A DNA stretch of 64,000 nt, from NCBI GenBank assembly GCA_036271315.1, contig DATBAV010000038.1:62001-126000 (forward strand). Direction: 5' to 3'. Position numbers and translations under genes: made by a program. The notes below the pieces were generated by a model that searched no databases, was not told the DNA's origin, and saw only the letters and a program-made list of their open reading frames with translations. Numbering within the stretch: the first letter of the stretch is position 1; each line of letters opens with the position of its first letter. This DNA comes from VRUE01 sp036271315 (GTDB lineage Bacteria; Actinomycetota; Thermoleophilia; Solirubrobacterales; 70-9). Shown here piece by piece: positions 7,205 to 14,301 of the stretch.

Positions 7205-8202
7205 GTCGCTCGCTGGTCACTGGCGCGCACGGCTTTGTCGCCTCGCATCTGGTCGCGGCTCTGTTGCGGCGCGGTGACGAGGTGCGCGTGCTCGATCGGC
7301 CCGATCCGCGCCTCGCCGACGTCGGCGGCCCGCGGCTGTCCGGGCTCGACCTGCTGGGGCTGCGCGGCGATGTCGAGCTGGTCGAGGGCGACCTGCGCGA
7401 TGCCGACTCGGTTACGTCGGCGGTCACCGGCTGCGACTCGGTCTTCCACCTCGCGGCGCAGACGATCGTTGGCGTCGCCCGCGAATCGCCGCTGGAGACG
7501 CTGGAGGTCAACGTGCGCGGCGCCTGGAACGTTTTCGAGGCCTGTCGCGAGCACGGCACCTCGCGAGTCGTCTTCGCCTCCTCCGATAAGGCCTACGGTG
7601 CCAGTCCCGAGCTGCCCTACCGCGAGGACTTCCCGTTGCGCGCTGCTTACCCCTATGACGCCAGCAAGGCGGCGGCCGACATCATCGCCCGCAGCTACGC
7701 CAACGCCTACGGCCTGCCGCTGGCGGTGACCCGCTTCGCCAACATCTACGGCGGCGGCGACCTCAACTTCTCGCGCTTGATTCCAGAGACGACGATCGCG
7801 GTGCTCGACGGCCGGCCGCCGGCGATTCGCTCCGACGGCAGCCCCGAGCGCGACTTCCTCCACGTCGACGACGCCGTCGCCGCCTATCTGGCGATCGAGG
7901 CCGCGCTCGACCGTGGCGAGGCCAGGGGGGAGGCCTTCAACGCCGGCGGCGAGCACCCGCACTCGGTGCGCGAGGTGGTCGACCTGATCGCCGCCGCGGC
8001 CGGGACCGGAATCGAGCCCGAATACCTCGGCGCGGGAACCCCCGACGGCGAGATCGACCGCCAGTACGTCGATTCGAGCAAGCTGCGCCAGCTGACCGAC
8101 TGGGCGCCAAAGGTCGCTCTGGAAGATGGCTTGCGCGAGACGCTTGAGTGGTATCGAGAGCACCCCGAGGCACGCCCTGCGCCCGGGGTAGGCGTTAAGT
8201 AA
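7201..8202 (+). CDS. NAD-dependent epimerase/dehydratase, probable CDP-sugar 4,6-dehydratase
   Basis: This 333-residue extended short-chain dehydrogenase has an N-terminal Rossmann loop VTGAHGFVASH (GxxGxxG-type), HLAAQ, and the catalytic YxxxK within PYPYDASKAAAD. The downstream segment ANIYGGGDLNFSRLIP is typical of nucleotide-sugar 4,6-dehydratases. Coupling to an RfbF-like cytidylyltransferase by a 4-bp overlap suggests CDP-glucose 4,6-dehydratase, the first step to 3,6-dideoxy or 6-deoxy sugars. GDP-mannose or UDP-sugar specificity cannot be excluded. No further deoxysugar genes follow. Its TAA stop is inside the toxin-antitoxin operator. Confidence 0.75.
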   Translation: MSRSLVTGAHGFVASHLVAALLRRGDEVRVLDRPDPRLADVGGPRLSGLDLLGLRGDVELVEGDLRDADSVTSAVTGCDSVFHLAAQTIVGVARESPLETLEVNVRGAWNVFEACREHGTSRVVFASSDKAYGASPELPYREDFPLRAAYPYDASKAAADIIARSYANAYGLPLAVTRFANIYGGGDLNFSRLIPETTIAVLDGRPPAIRSDGSPERDFLHVDDAVAAYLAIEAALDRGEARGEAFNAGGEHPHSVREVVDLIAAAAGTGIEPEYLGAGTPDGEIDRQYVDSSKLRQLTDWAPKVALEDGLRETLEWYREHPEARPAPGVGVK

Positions 8203-8226
8203 GAGTAATACCAGTGCTACTCTTAC
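8199..8226. promoter_or_regulatory. Palindromic operator of the toxin-antitoxin pair
   Basis: A perfect 9-bp inverted repeat, GTAAGAGTA (8199-8207) and TACTCTTAC (8218-8226), with a 10-nt spacer, ends 3 bp before the antitoxin start. AbrB/MazE-type antitoxins bind such palindromes to repress their own operon. TACTCT (8218-8223), inside the right arm, is placed to act as a -10 box for a leaderless mRNA starting at the GTG 8230. Confidence 0.65.
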
Positions 8227-8229
8227 TCA

Positions 8230-8529
8230 GTGTCTAGGATTACGAGCAAGGGCCAGGTCACGATTCCCAAGGAGCTGCGTGAGCAGCTTGGCTTCTTGCC
8301 TGGGACGGAGGTGCAGTTCTCCGAAGACGGCAGCGAAATCCGCATCCGCAAGGCTCCGGGCGGACACGGCCGGGGCCGTCAGATAGTCGAGCACCTCCAA
8401 AGATCCGGTGGTGGCAAATACCGGATGACGACGGAGGAAGTGATGAGACTGACCCGGGGAGAGGATTGGGGCACCGGCCACTTGGAGGAGGGCGATGGCG
8501 ACCCTCGTCGACTCAAACGTCCTCATTGA
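8230..8529 (+). CDS. vapB: AbrB/SpoVT-fold antitoxin (VapB/MazE type)
   Basis: This 99-residue protein begins with a swapped-hairpin AbrB DNA-binding domain (SRITSKGQVTIPKELREQLG, residues 2-21, then PGTEVQF). The variable C-terminus should wrap the toxin. The GTG at 8230 sits directly after the palindromic operator. The 3' end overlaps the PIN toxin by 35 bp, an unusually long overlap that ties antitoxin and toxin translation together. The pair as a whole is less GC-rich than the flanking core genes. Confidence 0.85.
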   Translation: MSRITSKGQVTIPKELREQLGFLPGTEVQFSEDGSEIRIRKAPGGHGRGRQIVEHLQRSGGGKYRMTTEEVMRLTRGEDWGTGHLEEGDGDPRRLKRPH

Positions 8530-8899
8530 CGTAATGGAAAAGACGCCCGGCTGGTCGGATTGGTCCGTGACAGCTCTCGAAGCGGCCGGCTCCGCAGGCT
8601 CCATGGTGATCAATCAGGTGATCTATGCCGAGGTGTCAGTTCGCTACGCAGACACCGATGAACTCGATCGCGATCTGCCCGTCGACCTCTTCCAGCGTGA
8701 GCAGATTCCTTGGCCTGCTGCGTTTCTGGCGGGGAAGGCGTTCGTCGAATACCGCCGCCGGGGTGGACGAAGGCGGTCACCTTTGCCCGACTTCTTCATC
8801 GGTGCTCACGCCGCGGTCACGGGCCTCCACCTGCTCACCCGAGATCCGCTCCGCTATCGCACCTACTTCCCCACGGTCGAGCTGATCGCGCCTGAGTAG
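8495..8899 (+). CDS. vapC: PIN-domain ribonuclease toxin (VapC family)
   Basis: This 134-residue PIN-domain protein has the four acidic residues expected for Mg2+-dependent RNA cleavage: D6 (VDSNVLID), E46 (YAEVS), D99 (PDFFIGAHA) and D117 (TRDPLRYRTYF). VapC toxins cut tRNA or rRNA and are neutralised by the cognate antitoxin encoded immediately upstream. The reading frame is intact, so the module is probably functional. It follows the dehydratase within 30 bp and precedes the SRAP gene, which carries its own start signals. Confidence 0.88.
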   Translation: MATLVDSNVLIDVMEKTPGWSDWSVTALEAAGSAGSMVINQVIYAEVSVRYADTDELDRDLPVDLFQREQIPWPAAFLAGKAFVEYRRRGGRRRSPLPDFFIGAHAAVTGLHLLTRDPLRYRTYFPTVELIAPE

Positions 8900-8927
8900 C
8901 TCTGTCGCCATGGCTACGCTTGCACTC

Positions 8928-9731
8928 ATGTGCGGACGATTCACGGTCACGGCCAAAAACGCCAAGCAGATCGCCGACCACTTCCAGGTCGAGCTGGAGA
9001 AGGCGCTGGAGCGGAACTCGGAAGGCAACGCGCCGCCGCCGACCGCCGAGCGGTTGAAGAAGGTGGAAGGGGCGCTCGGTCGCTTCAACGTCGCCCCGAC
9101 GCAGGAGGTGCTGACGGTGCGCTCCTCGCCCGATCCCGAGGAGGCGGCTCAGGGAGAACGCGAGGCGCGGCTGATGCGCTGGGGGCTGGTGCCGCGCTGG
9201 GCCAAGGACCTCAAAGTCGGCTACCGGATGATCAACGCCAAGGCCGAGAACCTGACCTCGAGCCGGGCCTACTCGCCGCTGGTCGGCAAGTTCCGCCACC
9301 GCTGCCTGATCGTCGCCGACGGCTTCTACGAGTGGATGAAGGCGGAGGACCCGAAGCAACCGCGCCAGCCCTGGCGCTTCACCGTCGACGGTGGCGAGAC
9401 CTTCGCCTTCGCCGGCCTCTGCACGCGCAAGGAGTGGGAGGACTCCGAGGATCGCGGCTTCGACGACGGCTGGCTCTACAGCTGCACGATCGTCACCACG
9501 ACCCCGAACGAGCTGGTCGCCAAGGTCCACGACCGGATGCCGGCGATCCTGCCCAACGCCGAGGCCGAGGCCGCCTGGCTGCGTCCCGACCTCGAGCTGG
9601 AGGAGGCGGTGGCGATGTGCGGGCCGTTGCCGGCCGCGCGGATGGAAAGCGCGCCGGCTAACCCGAAGCTGAACAAGGTCGGCAAAGGCAGCGAGGAAGG
9701 TCCCGAGCTGCTGGTTGCGCCGCAGGGCTAG
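8928..9731 (+). CDS. SRAP-family abasic-site DNA-protein crosslink protein (YedK/HMCES)
   Basis: This 267-residue SOS-response-associated peptidase-fold protein would crosslink abasic sites in single-stranded DNA through the Cys that follows the processed Met (C2 in MCGRFT). Conserved FNVAPTQ, RWGLVPRWAKD, INAKAEN, DGFYEW and the active-site His in VHDRMPAIL are present. The ATG at 8928 is required to put Cys at position 2; the frame opening at 8910 would bury it. TACGCT lies 7 nt upstream, as in other leaderless genes here. It is convergent with the next gene, 7 bp apart. Confidence 0.93.
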   Translation: MCGRFTVTAKNAKQIADHFQVELEKALERNSEGNAPPPTAERLKKVEGALGRFNVAPTQEVLTVRSSPDPEEAAQGEREARLMRWGLVPRWAKDLKVGYRMINAKAENLTSSRAYSPLVGKFRHRCLIVADGFYEWMKAEDPKQPRQPWRFTVDGGETFAFAGLCTRKEWEDSEDRGFDDGWLYSCTIVTTTPNELVAKVHDRMPAILPNAEAEAAWLRPDLELEEAVAMCGPLPAARMESAPANPKLNKVGKGSEEGPELLVAPQG

Positions 9732-9738
9732 CTCGCGA

Positions 9739-10533
9739 TCAGCCCTTTTCCGCTTCGGCTTCTTTTTCTTCGCGTTCTTCCTGCTTTTCTTCTTCGGCTT
9801 CTTCGTCGATCGGCGGCGGGATGCTCTTGATCGCGCCGGCGGTGCGAGCGGTCGCTTTGTCGGCGCTGGTGGTCAGCGTGCAGGCGACCTTCGCCCCCGG
9901 GGGCGAGCTCGTTCGCCAGATCGTCTCGAGGGGAAGCACGAGGTCCTGCTTCGGCTTGCCGGCGGGCAGGAAGTATTCGAGGTGCTCGACGCCGGGCTGG
10001 AACTTGGGCCATTCGAGCTTGACGCCTTTCTCCGTGCTCCAGTGTTCCGGCAGCCCGTCGAGTTCGACCGTCGCCAGTTCGGTCCCGTGCGAGCTGAAGA
10101 AGAGCAGGATCACTTCCGGCACTTCCTGGGTGTAGAGGCCGGTGCTGGAGCGCGGGTAGGTGGCGCGCAGGCCACCGCGGGTCTGGGCGACTTCCGCTCG
10201 TCCGTCGCCGCTCACGGAACAGAGGATGCGGCCGCCGCCGACCGGGGCGCCGGCGTCGATCCGAACCTGCGAGGAGACGCGGAAGAGCGAGTAGCCGCTG
10301 ACGTTGGTGCCCGTCGTGCGGATCGCTCCTTCGGTCAGCTGCATCGTGCCGCCGCCGGGCAGCGGTACCGGCTTGGAGTCGGCCATCGGCACTTTCCTCA
10401 CCCATTCGAGCTGGGCCGCTTCGCCGCTGGCCTCGTCGGTCGAGAGCAGGGCGGCGGCGACGCAGGCGATCAGGCCGACGGCGACGACGATCAGGGCGCC
10501 GCGCGGCGGTCGGTTCTTCTTCTCGTCGGCCAC
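9739..10533 (-). CDS. Membrane-anchored hypothetical protein with acidic C-terminal tail
   Basis: This 264-residue protein has a short basic N-terminus (VADEKKNRPPRG), one membrane segment at about residues 13-31, then an extracytoplasmic region. It ends in a Glu/Lys-rich tail (DEEAEEEKQEEREEKEAE). The GTG at 10533 is chosen because it places the hydrophobic segment at the N-terminus; the longer frame overlaps the divergent hydrolase. I do not recognise the family. The extracytoplasmic part looks beta-rich, and two Cys (in RILCSVS and VACTLTT) could form a disulfide. Only 27 bp separate it from the divergent hydrolase gene. Confidence 0.7.
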   Translation of the reverse strand: MADEKKNRPPRGALIVVAVGLIACVAAALLSTDEASGEAAQLEWVRKVPMADSKPVPLPGGGTMQLTEGAIRTTGTNVSGYSLFRVSSQVRIDAGAPVGGGRILCSVSGDGRAEVAQTRGGLRATYPRSSTGLYTQEVPEVILLFFSSHGTELATVELDGLPEHWSTEKGVKLEWPKFQPGVEHLEYFLPAGKPKQDLVLPLETIWRTSSPPGAKVACTLTTSADKATARTAGAIKSIPPPIDEEAEEEKQEEREEKEAEAEKG

Positions 10534-10560
10534 GGCTGGGCCGCAAGCTACCGTGTAGGC

Positions 10561-11481
10561 GTGACCGATCGCGCAACGCCGGTCCGCCCGGCCGAGGTCA
10601 GCTTCGAGACGGTGACGCTGCACGGTCACGAGAGCGGCTATCTCATCGGCGGCGAGGGCCCGGTGCTGTTGCTGATCCACGGCATGGCCGGTACCTGCGA
10701 GAACTGGCGCGAGGCGATCGAGCCGCTGGCGCGCCACCACACCGTGATCGCCCCCGACCTGCCCGGGCACGGTCTCTCGGCTGGCGGGCCCGGTGACTAC
10801 TCGCTGGGCAACCTCGCTGCCGGGCTACGCGACCTCCTGCTCGTCCTCGGTCACGAGCGGGCGACCCTCGTCGGTCACTCGCTCGGCGGCGGCATCGCGA
10901 TGCAGTTCTCCTACCAGTTCCCCGAGATGGTCGAGCGCCTCGTGCTCGTCTCCAGCGGTGGCCTCGGGCTCGAGGTGAGCCCGGTTCTGCGCGCCGCCGC
11001 CCTGCCCGGCGCCGATCTCTTCATCGCCGCCACAGCGAGCACCGGCCAGAAGATCGGCGGCGCGATCGGTCGCGGCCTCGCGAAGGTCGGGATGAAGCCA
11101 GCTGCCGACGTCGCCGAGGTTGCTCGCGGCTACGGCTCGCTCGCCGAGCCCGATCGTCGCAAGGCCTTTCTCGCCACGCTGCGCTCGGTGGTCGGCACCG
11201 AGGGTCAGCGCGTCTCCGCCGCCGACCGTTTTTACCTGGCGGAGGAGGTCCCCGTGCTGATCGTCTGGGGCGCCCGCGACCCGATCATTCCGGCCAGCCA
11301 CGGCGAAGACGCCCACCGCGCCTTGCCCGGCAGCAGGTTGGAGATCTTCGACGGGGTCGGCCACTTGCCCCAGATCGAGCAGCCCAGCCGCTTCGTCACC
11401 GTGCTCGAGGACTTCCTCGCCGAGACCGAGCCGGCGCAATTCGATCGCGACGAGTGGCGCGCCCGCATCAAAGTCGCCTGA
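10561..11481 (+). CDS. Alpha/beta-fold hydrolase
   Basis: This 306-residue alpha/beta hydrolase has an oxyanion region LLIHGMAGTCENW, nucleophile elbow VGHSLGGG, acid in VWGARDPIIPASH and catalytic His in GVGHLPQIEQP. The GTG at 10561 gives the standard N-terminus; an upstream extension to 9715 reads the antisense of the neighbour and is rejected. Substrate is unknown: esters, epoxides and haloalkanes are all used by this superfamily. It has a short divergent promoter region and ends just before tRNA-Arg on the other strand. Confidence 0.88.
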   Translation: MTDRATPVRPAEVSFETVTLHGHESGYLIGGEGPVLLLIHGMAGTCENWREAIEPLARHHTVIAPDLPGHGLSAGGPGDYSLGNLAAGLRDLLLVLGHERATLVGHSLGGGIAMQFSYQFPEMVERLVLVSSGGLGLEVSPVLRAAALPGADLFIAATASTGQKIGGAIGRGLAKVGMKPAADVAEVARGYGSLAEPDRRKAFLATLRSVVGTEGQRVSAADRFYLAEEVPVLIVWGARDPIIPASHGEDAHRALPGSRLEIFDGVGHLPQIEQPSRFVTVLEDFLAETEPAQFDRDEWRARIKVA

Positions 11482-11500
11482 CTTGACGGCTGGCGGAAAC

Positions 11501-11573
11501 GCGCCCGGCAGGATTCGAACCTGCGACTTCCACCTCCGGAGGGTGGCGCTCTATCCAGCTGAGCTACGGGCGC
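11501..11573 (-). tRNA. tRNA-Arg (anticodon CCG)
   Basis: Read on the minus strand, the 73-nt sequence begins GCGCCCGTAGCTCAGCTGG and folds as a cloverleaf. The 7-bp acceptor stem (GCGCCCG/CGGGCGC), D arm, anticodon stem CCACC/GGTGG with loop CTCCGGA, and T arm with GGTTCGAATCC are all present. Anticodon CCG reads CGG. The CCA end is not encoded. It lies between two plus-strand genes. Confidence 0.97.
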
Positions 11574-11634
11574 TCAGGGGCCAGTCTAGCTTCGGGTAGC
11601 GGAGTGGCCGCGTCGCGTAGGCTCGCAGGCTCGC

Positions 11635-12594
11635 ATGGATCTCTCGGCGATCTTCCTCGGCACTGGTGGGTCGGTGCCCTCGGCGCGGCGCTCGACCGCG
11701 AGCGTGATGTTGGTCCGCGGCGGCCGGCGGCTGATGTTCGATTGCGGCGAAGGGACGCAGCGGCAACTGCAGCGCTCGTTGGGCCTTACGCAGGTCGACG
11801 AGATCTTCCTCACCCACTTCCACGCCGACCACATCCTCGGCCTGCCGGGCCTGCTCAAGACTTATGACCTGACCGCCCGCGAGGAGCCGCTGACGATCTA
11901 CGGGCCGCGTGGGCTGCGCGATCTCTTCAAAACACTCGGCCGCCTGATCGGTCGCACCGACTACAGCATCGACCTGATCGAAATCGACCCCGGCGAAGCG
12001 GTGCGCCATGACGGCGCCGAGGTGCAGGCTTTCGCGGTCGAGCACAGCATGCGGGCGAACGGCTATGTGCTGATCGAGGAGGAGCGCCCGGGGCGCTTCG
12101 ACCCTGAGGAGGCGAAGCGTCTCGGCGTTGCCGAAGGGCCCGCCTTCGCGGCGTTGCAGAGAGGGGAGGAGGTGGAAGGGAGCGAAGGGGCGGTGCGCCC
12201 GCAGGATGTGATGGGCGAGGCGCGACCGGGCCGCATCGTCGCGATTACCGGCGACACCTCGCCCTGCCACTCGACCGTGGCGGCGGCGGCCGATGCCGAC
12301 CTGCTGATCCACGACGCCAGCTTCTCCGAGGAGGAGGTGCAGCGCGCTGCCGACACCGGTCACTCCACGGTCGGCCAGGCCGCCGCGGTCGCCCGCGAGG
12401 CCCACGTCAAGATGCTCGCCCTGGTCCACATCTCCTCGCGCTACCACGTCGGCGCCATGCTCGACGAGGCCCGCGACGTCTTCGAGGACTGCGTCGCGCC
12501 CAAAGACTTCGACGTCATCGAGATCCCGTTCCCCGAGCGCGGAGAGCCCGAGCTGATCGCCAATGGAGCCCGGGAGAACGGCGAGTCCGGATAG
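11635..12594 (+). CDS. rnz: Ribonuclease Z (tRNA 3' endonuclease)
   Basis: This 319-residue MBL-fold endonuclease removes tRNA 3' trailers. It has N-terminal FLGTGGSVPSARR, the metal motif THFHADHILGLPG typical of RNase Z, and further ligands in HDASF, TGHST and LVHISSRY. Length is normal for the long form of the short-type enzyme. TAGGCT ends 11 nt before the ATG with no ribosome site, suggesting a leaderless mRNA. The TAG stop lies inside the left arm of a 19-bp inverted repeat. The neighbouring tRNA lacks an encoded CCA, consistent with a need for this enzyme. Confidence 0.94.
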   Translation: MDLSAIFLGTGGSVPSARRSTASVMLVRGGRRLMFDCGEGTQRQLQRSLGLTQVDEIFLTHFHADHILGLPGLLKTYDLTAREEPLTIYGPRGLRDLFKTLGRLIGRTDYSIDLIEIDPGEAVRHDGAEVQAFAVEHSMRANGYVLIEEERPGRFDPEEAKRLGVAEGPAFAALQRGEEVEGSEGAVRPQDVMGEARPGRIVAITGDTSPCHSTVAAAADADLLIHDASFSEEEVQRAADTGHSTVGQAAAVAREAHVKMLALVHISSRYHVGAMLDEARDVFEDCVAPKDFDVIEIPFPERGEPELIANGARENGESG

Positions 12595-12650
12595 GTCCTC
12601 AACCGAGCCTCCCCGTCTGTTGCGAGGGCGAGACCTATCCGGACTCGCCG
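12579..12650. repeat. Long inverted repeat at the 3' end of rnz
   Basis: Perfect 19-bp arms at 12579-12597 and 12632-12650 (core CGAGTCCGGATAGGTC and its complement) are separated by 34 nt. The rnz stop codon is in the left arm. There is no T run, so it is not a classical terminator. I found no second copy of these arms in the window. Confidence 0.75.
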
Positions 12651-12660
12651 CCCCTGCTGC

Positions 12661-12708
12661 TACATTGGCGCCGTCCTTTAACTACGGCCCTGTGAGGCCT
12701 AGAAGGAG
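12661..12708 (+). promoter_or_regulatory. pyr operon leader with PyrR-binding hairpin next to the ribosome site
   Basis: TACATT (12661-12666) is a plausible -10 box, giving a leader of about 45 nt. In it, GGCC-CTGTGA-GGCC (12686-12699) forms a 4-bp stem whose loop region CCTGTGAGGC closely matches the PyrR recognition consensus CCNGNGAGGY. The ribosome site AAGGAG (12703-12708) begins 3 nt after the stem. PyrR bound with UMP would therefore block translation directly. There is no space for a terminator. Confidence 0.7.
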
Positions 12709-12717
12709 CTAACGGAA

Positions 12718-13278
12718 GTGAACGAGACAGTCGTGCTCGAGCGCGACGACCTGAGGCGAACGCTGCGGCGGATCGCCCACGAGATCGCCGAGAAGAACCC
12801 TGATCCCGACGCTCTGGCGATCGTCGGGATCCACACTCGCGGCGCCCTGCTTGCCCGCCGCCTGCACGCCTCGCTCGCCGAGCTGACCGGGGCAGAGGTG
12901 CCGATCGGCGATATCGACATCTCCTTCTACCGCGACGACGTCGGCGCCAAGTCGCCGGCCACGCAGCCGGTTGTCCATGCCTCGCACATCGACTTCGACC
13001 TCGCCGGGCGCACCGTGGTCCTGGTCGACGACGTCCTATTCACCGGCCGCACCGTGCGGGCTGCGATCGACGCCCTCTTCGACTACGGCCGGCCGCAGCG
13101 GGTCCAGCTCGCCGTGCTCTGCGACCGCGGCCATCGCGAGCTGCCGATCCGTCCCGACTACGTTGGCAAGAACCTGCCGACCGGTCGCGAGCAGCGGGTC
13201 AACGTCCACCTCGAAGAGCTCGACGGCAGCGACGAGGTCACGATTGCCGACGCGCAGCCGGTGGAGGTCGAGGCATGA
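12718..13278 (+). CDS. pyrR: Pyrimidine operon regulator PyrR / uracil phosphoribosyltransferase
   Basis: This 186-residue PRTase-fold protein has the PRPP-binding motif VVLVDDVLFTGRT and other PyrR features (AIVGIHTRGALLARRL, RPDYVGKNLPT). It binds pyr mRNA in response to UMP and also has uracil phosphoribosyltransferase activity in studied members. The GTG at 12718 is 9 nt after AAGGAG. It is the first gene of the pyrimidine operon, and its own leader carries the likely target hairpin, implying autoregulation. The 3' end overlaps pyrB by 4 bp (ATGA). Confidence 0.95.
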   Translation: MNETVVLERDDLRRTLRRIAHEIAEKNPDPDALAIVGIHTRGALLARRLHASLAELTGAEVPIGDIDISFYRDDVGAKSPATQPVVHASHIDFDLAGRTVVLVDDVLFTGRTVRAAIDALFDYGRPQRVQLAVLCDRGHRELPIRPDYVGKNLPTGREQRVNVHLEELDGSDEVTIADAQPVEVEA

Positions 13279-14231
13279 AGCACCTGCTTTCGATCGAGCA
13301 ACTCTCCAAAGCCGAGATCGAGGCGATCCTCGACCGGGCCGAGAGCTTCGCCGAGGTCGGCCGCCGCGACATCAAGAAGGTGCCGACCCTGCGCGGCCGC
13401 ACCGTCGTCACCCTCTTCTACGAGGCGAGCACGCGCACCAGCTCCTCCTTCGAGCTCGCTGCCAAGCGCCTCTCCGCCGACCTCGTCTCGGTCAAGGCGG
13501 CCGGCTCCTCGGTCGACAAGGGCGAGTCGCTGAAGGACACGGTCGCCACCCTCTCCGCCTATGACCCCGCGGCGATCGTGCTGCGCCATCCCTACGCCGG
13601 CGCCGCTCAGCTGGTCGCCGGCTGGGCCGATGCGGCAGTCGTCAATGCCGGCGACGGCAAGCACGAGCACCCGAGCCAGGCGCTGCTCGACGTCTACACG
13701 TTGCGCCGCCGCCTCGGCTCGCTCGAGGGCAAGCGGATCTGGATCGTCGGCGACGTCCTGCACAGCCGCGTCGCCCGCTCCAACCTGATCGCCTTCAGGG
13801 CGATGGGCGCCGAGCTCACCGTCTGCGGGCCGCCGGCGCTGATCCCACGCGGCCTCGAGCAGCTCGGCTGCGCGGTCGAGCACTCGCTGGAGCGGCTTGG
13901 CGAGGCCGACGTCGTCTACGCGCTGCGCCTGCAGCGCGAGCGCATGAACGAGAGCTTCGTGCCCTCGATCCGTGAGTACGCCGCCCACTTCCAAATCGAC
14001 TCTCGCCGCCTCGGCCCGCGCCAGCTCTTGATGCACCCCGGCCCGGTCAACCGCGGCGTTGAGCTCTCCGGTGAGGTGATCGACTCGCCGCAGTCGCTGA
14101 TCGCCGAGCAGGTCGCCTCCGGCCTGGTCGTGCGCATGGCGATCCTCTACGAGCTGCTTGCGGCGGGCGATCAAGAGCCGGCTCCGGTTGCCGGCAACGG
14201 CCACGCGACCCCGATCGGGCAGCCTGCGTGA
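13275..14231 (+). CDS. pyrB: Aspartate carbamoyltransferase catalytic subunit
   Basis: This 318-residue enzyme condenses carbamoyl phosphate with aspartate, the first committed step of pyrimidine synthesis. The carbamoyl-phosphate loop STRTSSSFE, the 80s-loop lysine region KAAGSSVDKGES, the HPSQALLD motif (in EHPSQALLDVYTL) and HPGPVNRG are all present. The length is normal for a catalytic subunit. No pyrI regulatory subunit is nearby, as in other actinomycetes. About 70 bp without an obvious ribosome site separate it from pyrC. Confidence 0.96.
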   Translation: MKHLLSIEQLSKAEIEAILDRAESFAEVGRRDIKKVPTLRGRTVVTLFYEASTRTSSSFELAAKRLSADLVSVKAAGSSVDKGESLKDTVATLSAYDPAAIVLRHPYAGAAQLVAGWADAAVVNAGDGKHEHPSQALLDVYTLRRRLGSLEGKRIWIVGDVLHSRVARSNLIAFRAMGAELTVCGPPALIPRGLEQLGCAVEHSLERLGEADVVYALRLQRERMNESFVPSIREYAAHFQIDSRRLGPRQLLMHPGPVNRGVELSGEVIDSPQSLIAEQVASGLVVRMAILYELLAAGDQEPAPVAGNGHATPIGQPA

Positions 14232-14301
14232 GTGGTTCGGTCGTCACGGTGGCTTCCGGATGTTCGAGTCCGGGGCGACTGGACCGCGAACGGGTGGTTC
14301 T

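Noticed and set aside
9715..10560. N-terminal extension of the alpha/beta hydrolase to 588 residues
   Set aside because: The extension is the antisense of the membrane-anchored hypothetical gene; the hydrolase fold starts at the GTG 10561.
11501..11634. Functional link between tRNA-Arg and the adjacent RNase Z gene
   Set aside because: They are on opposite strands with separate signals; adjacency alone does not support a dedicated relationship.
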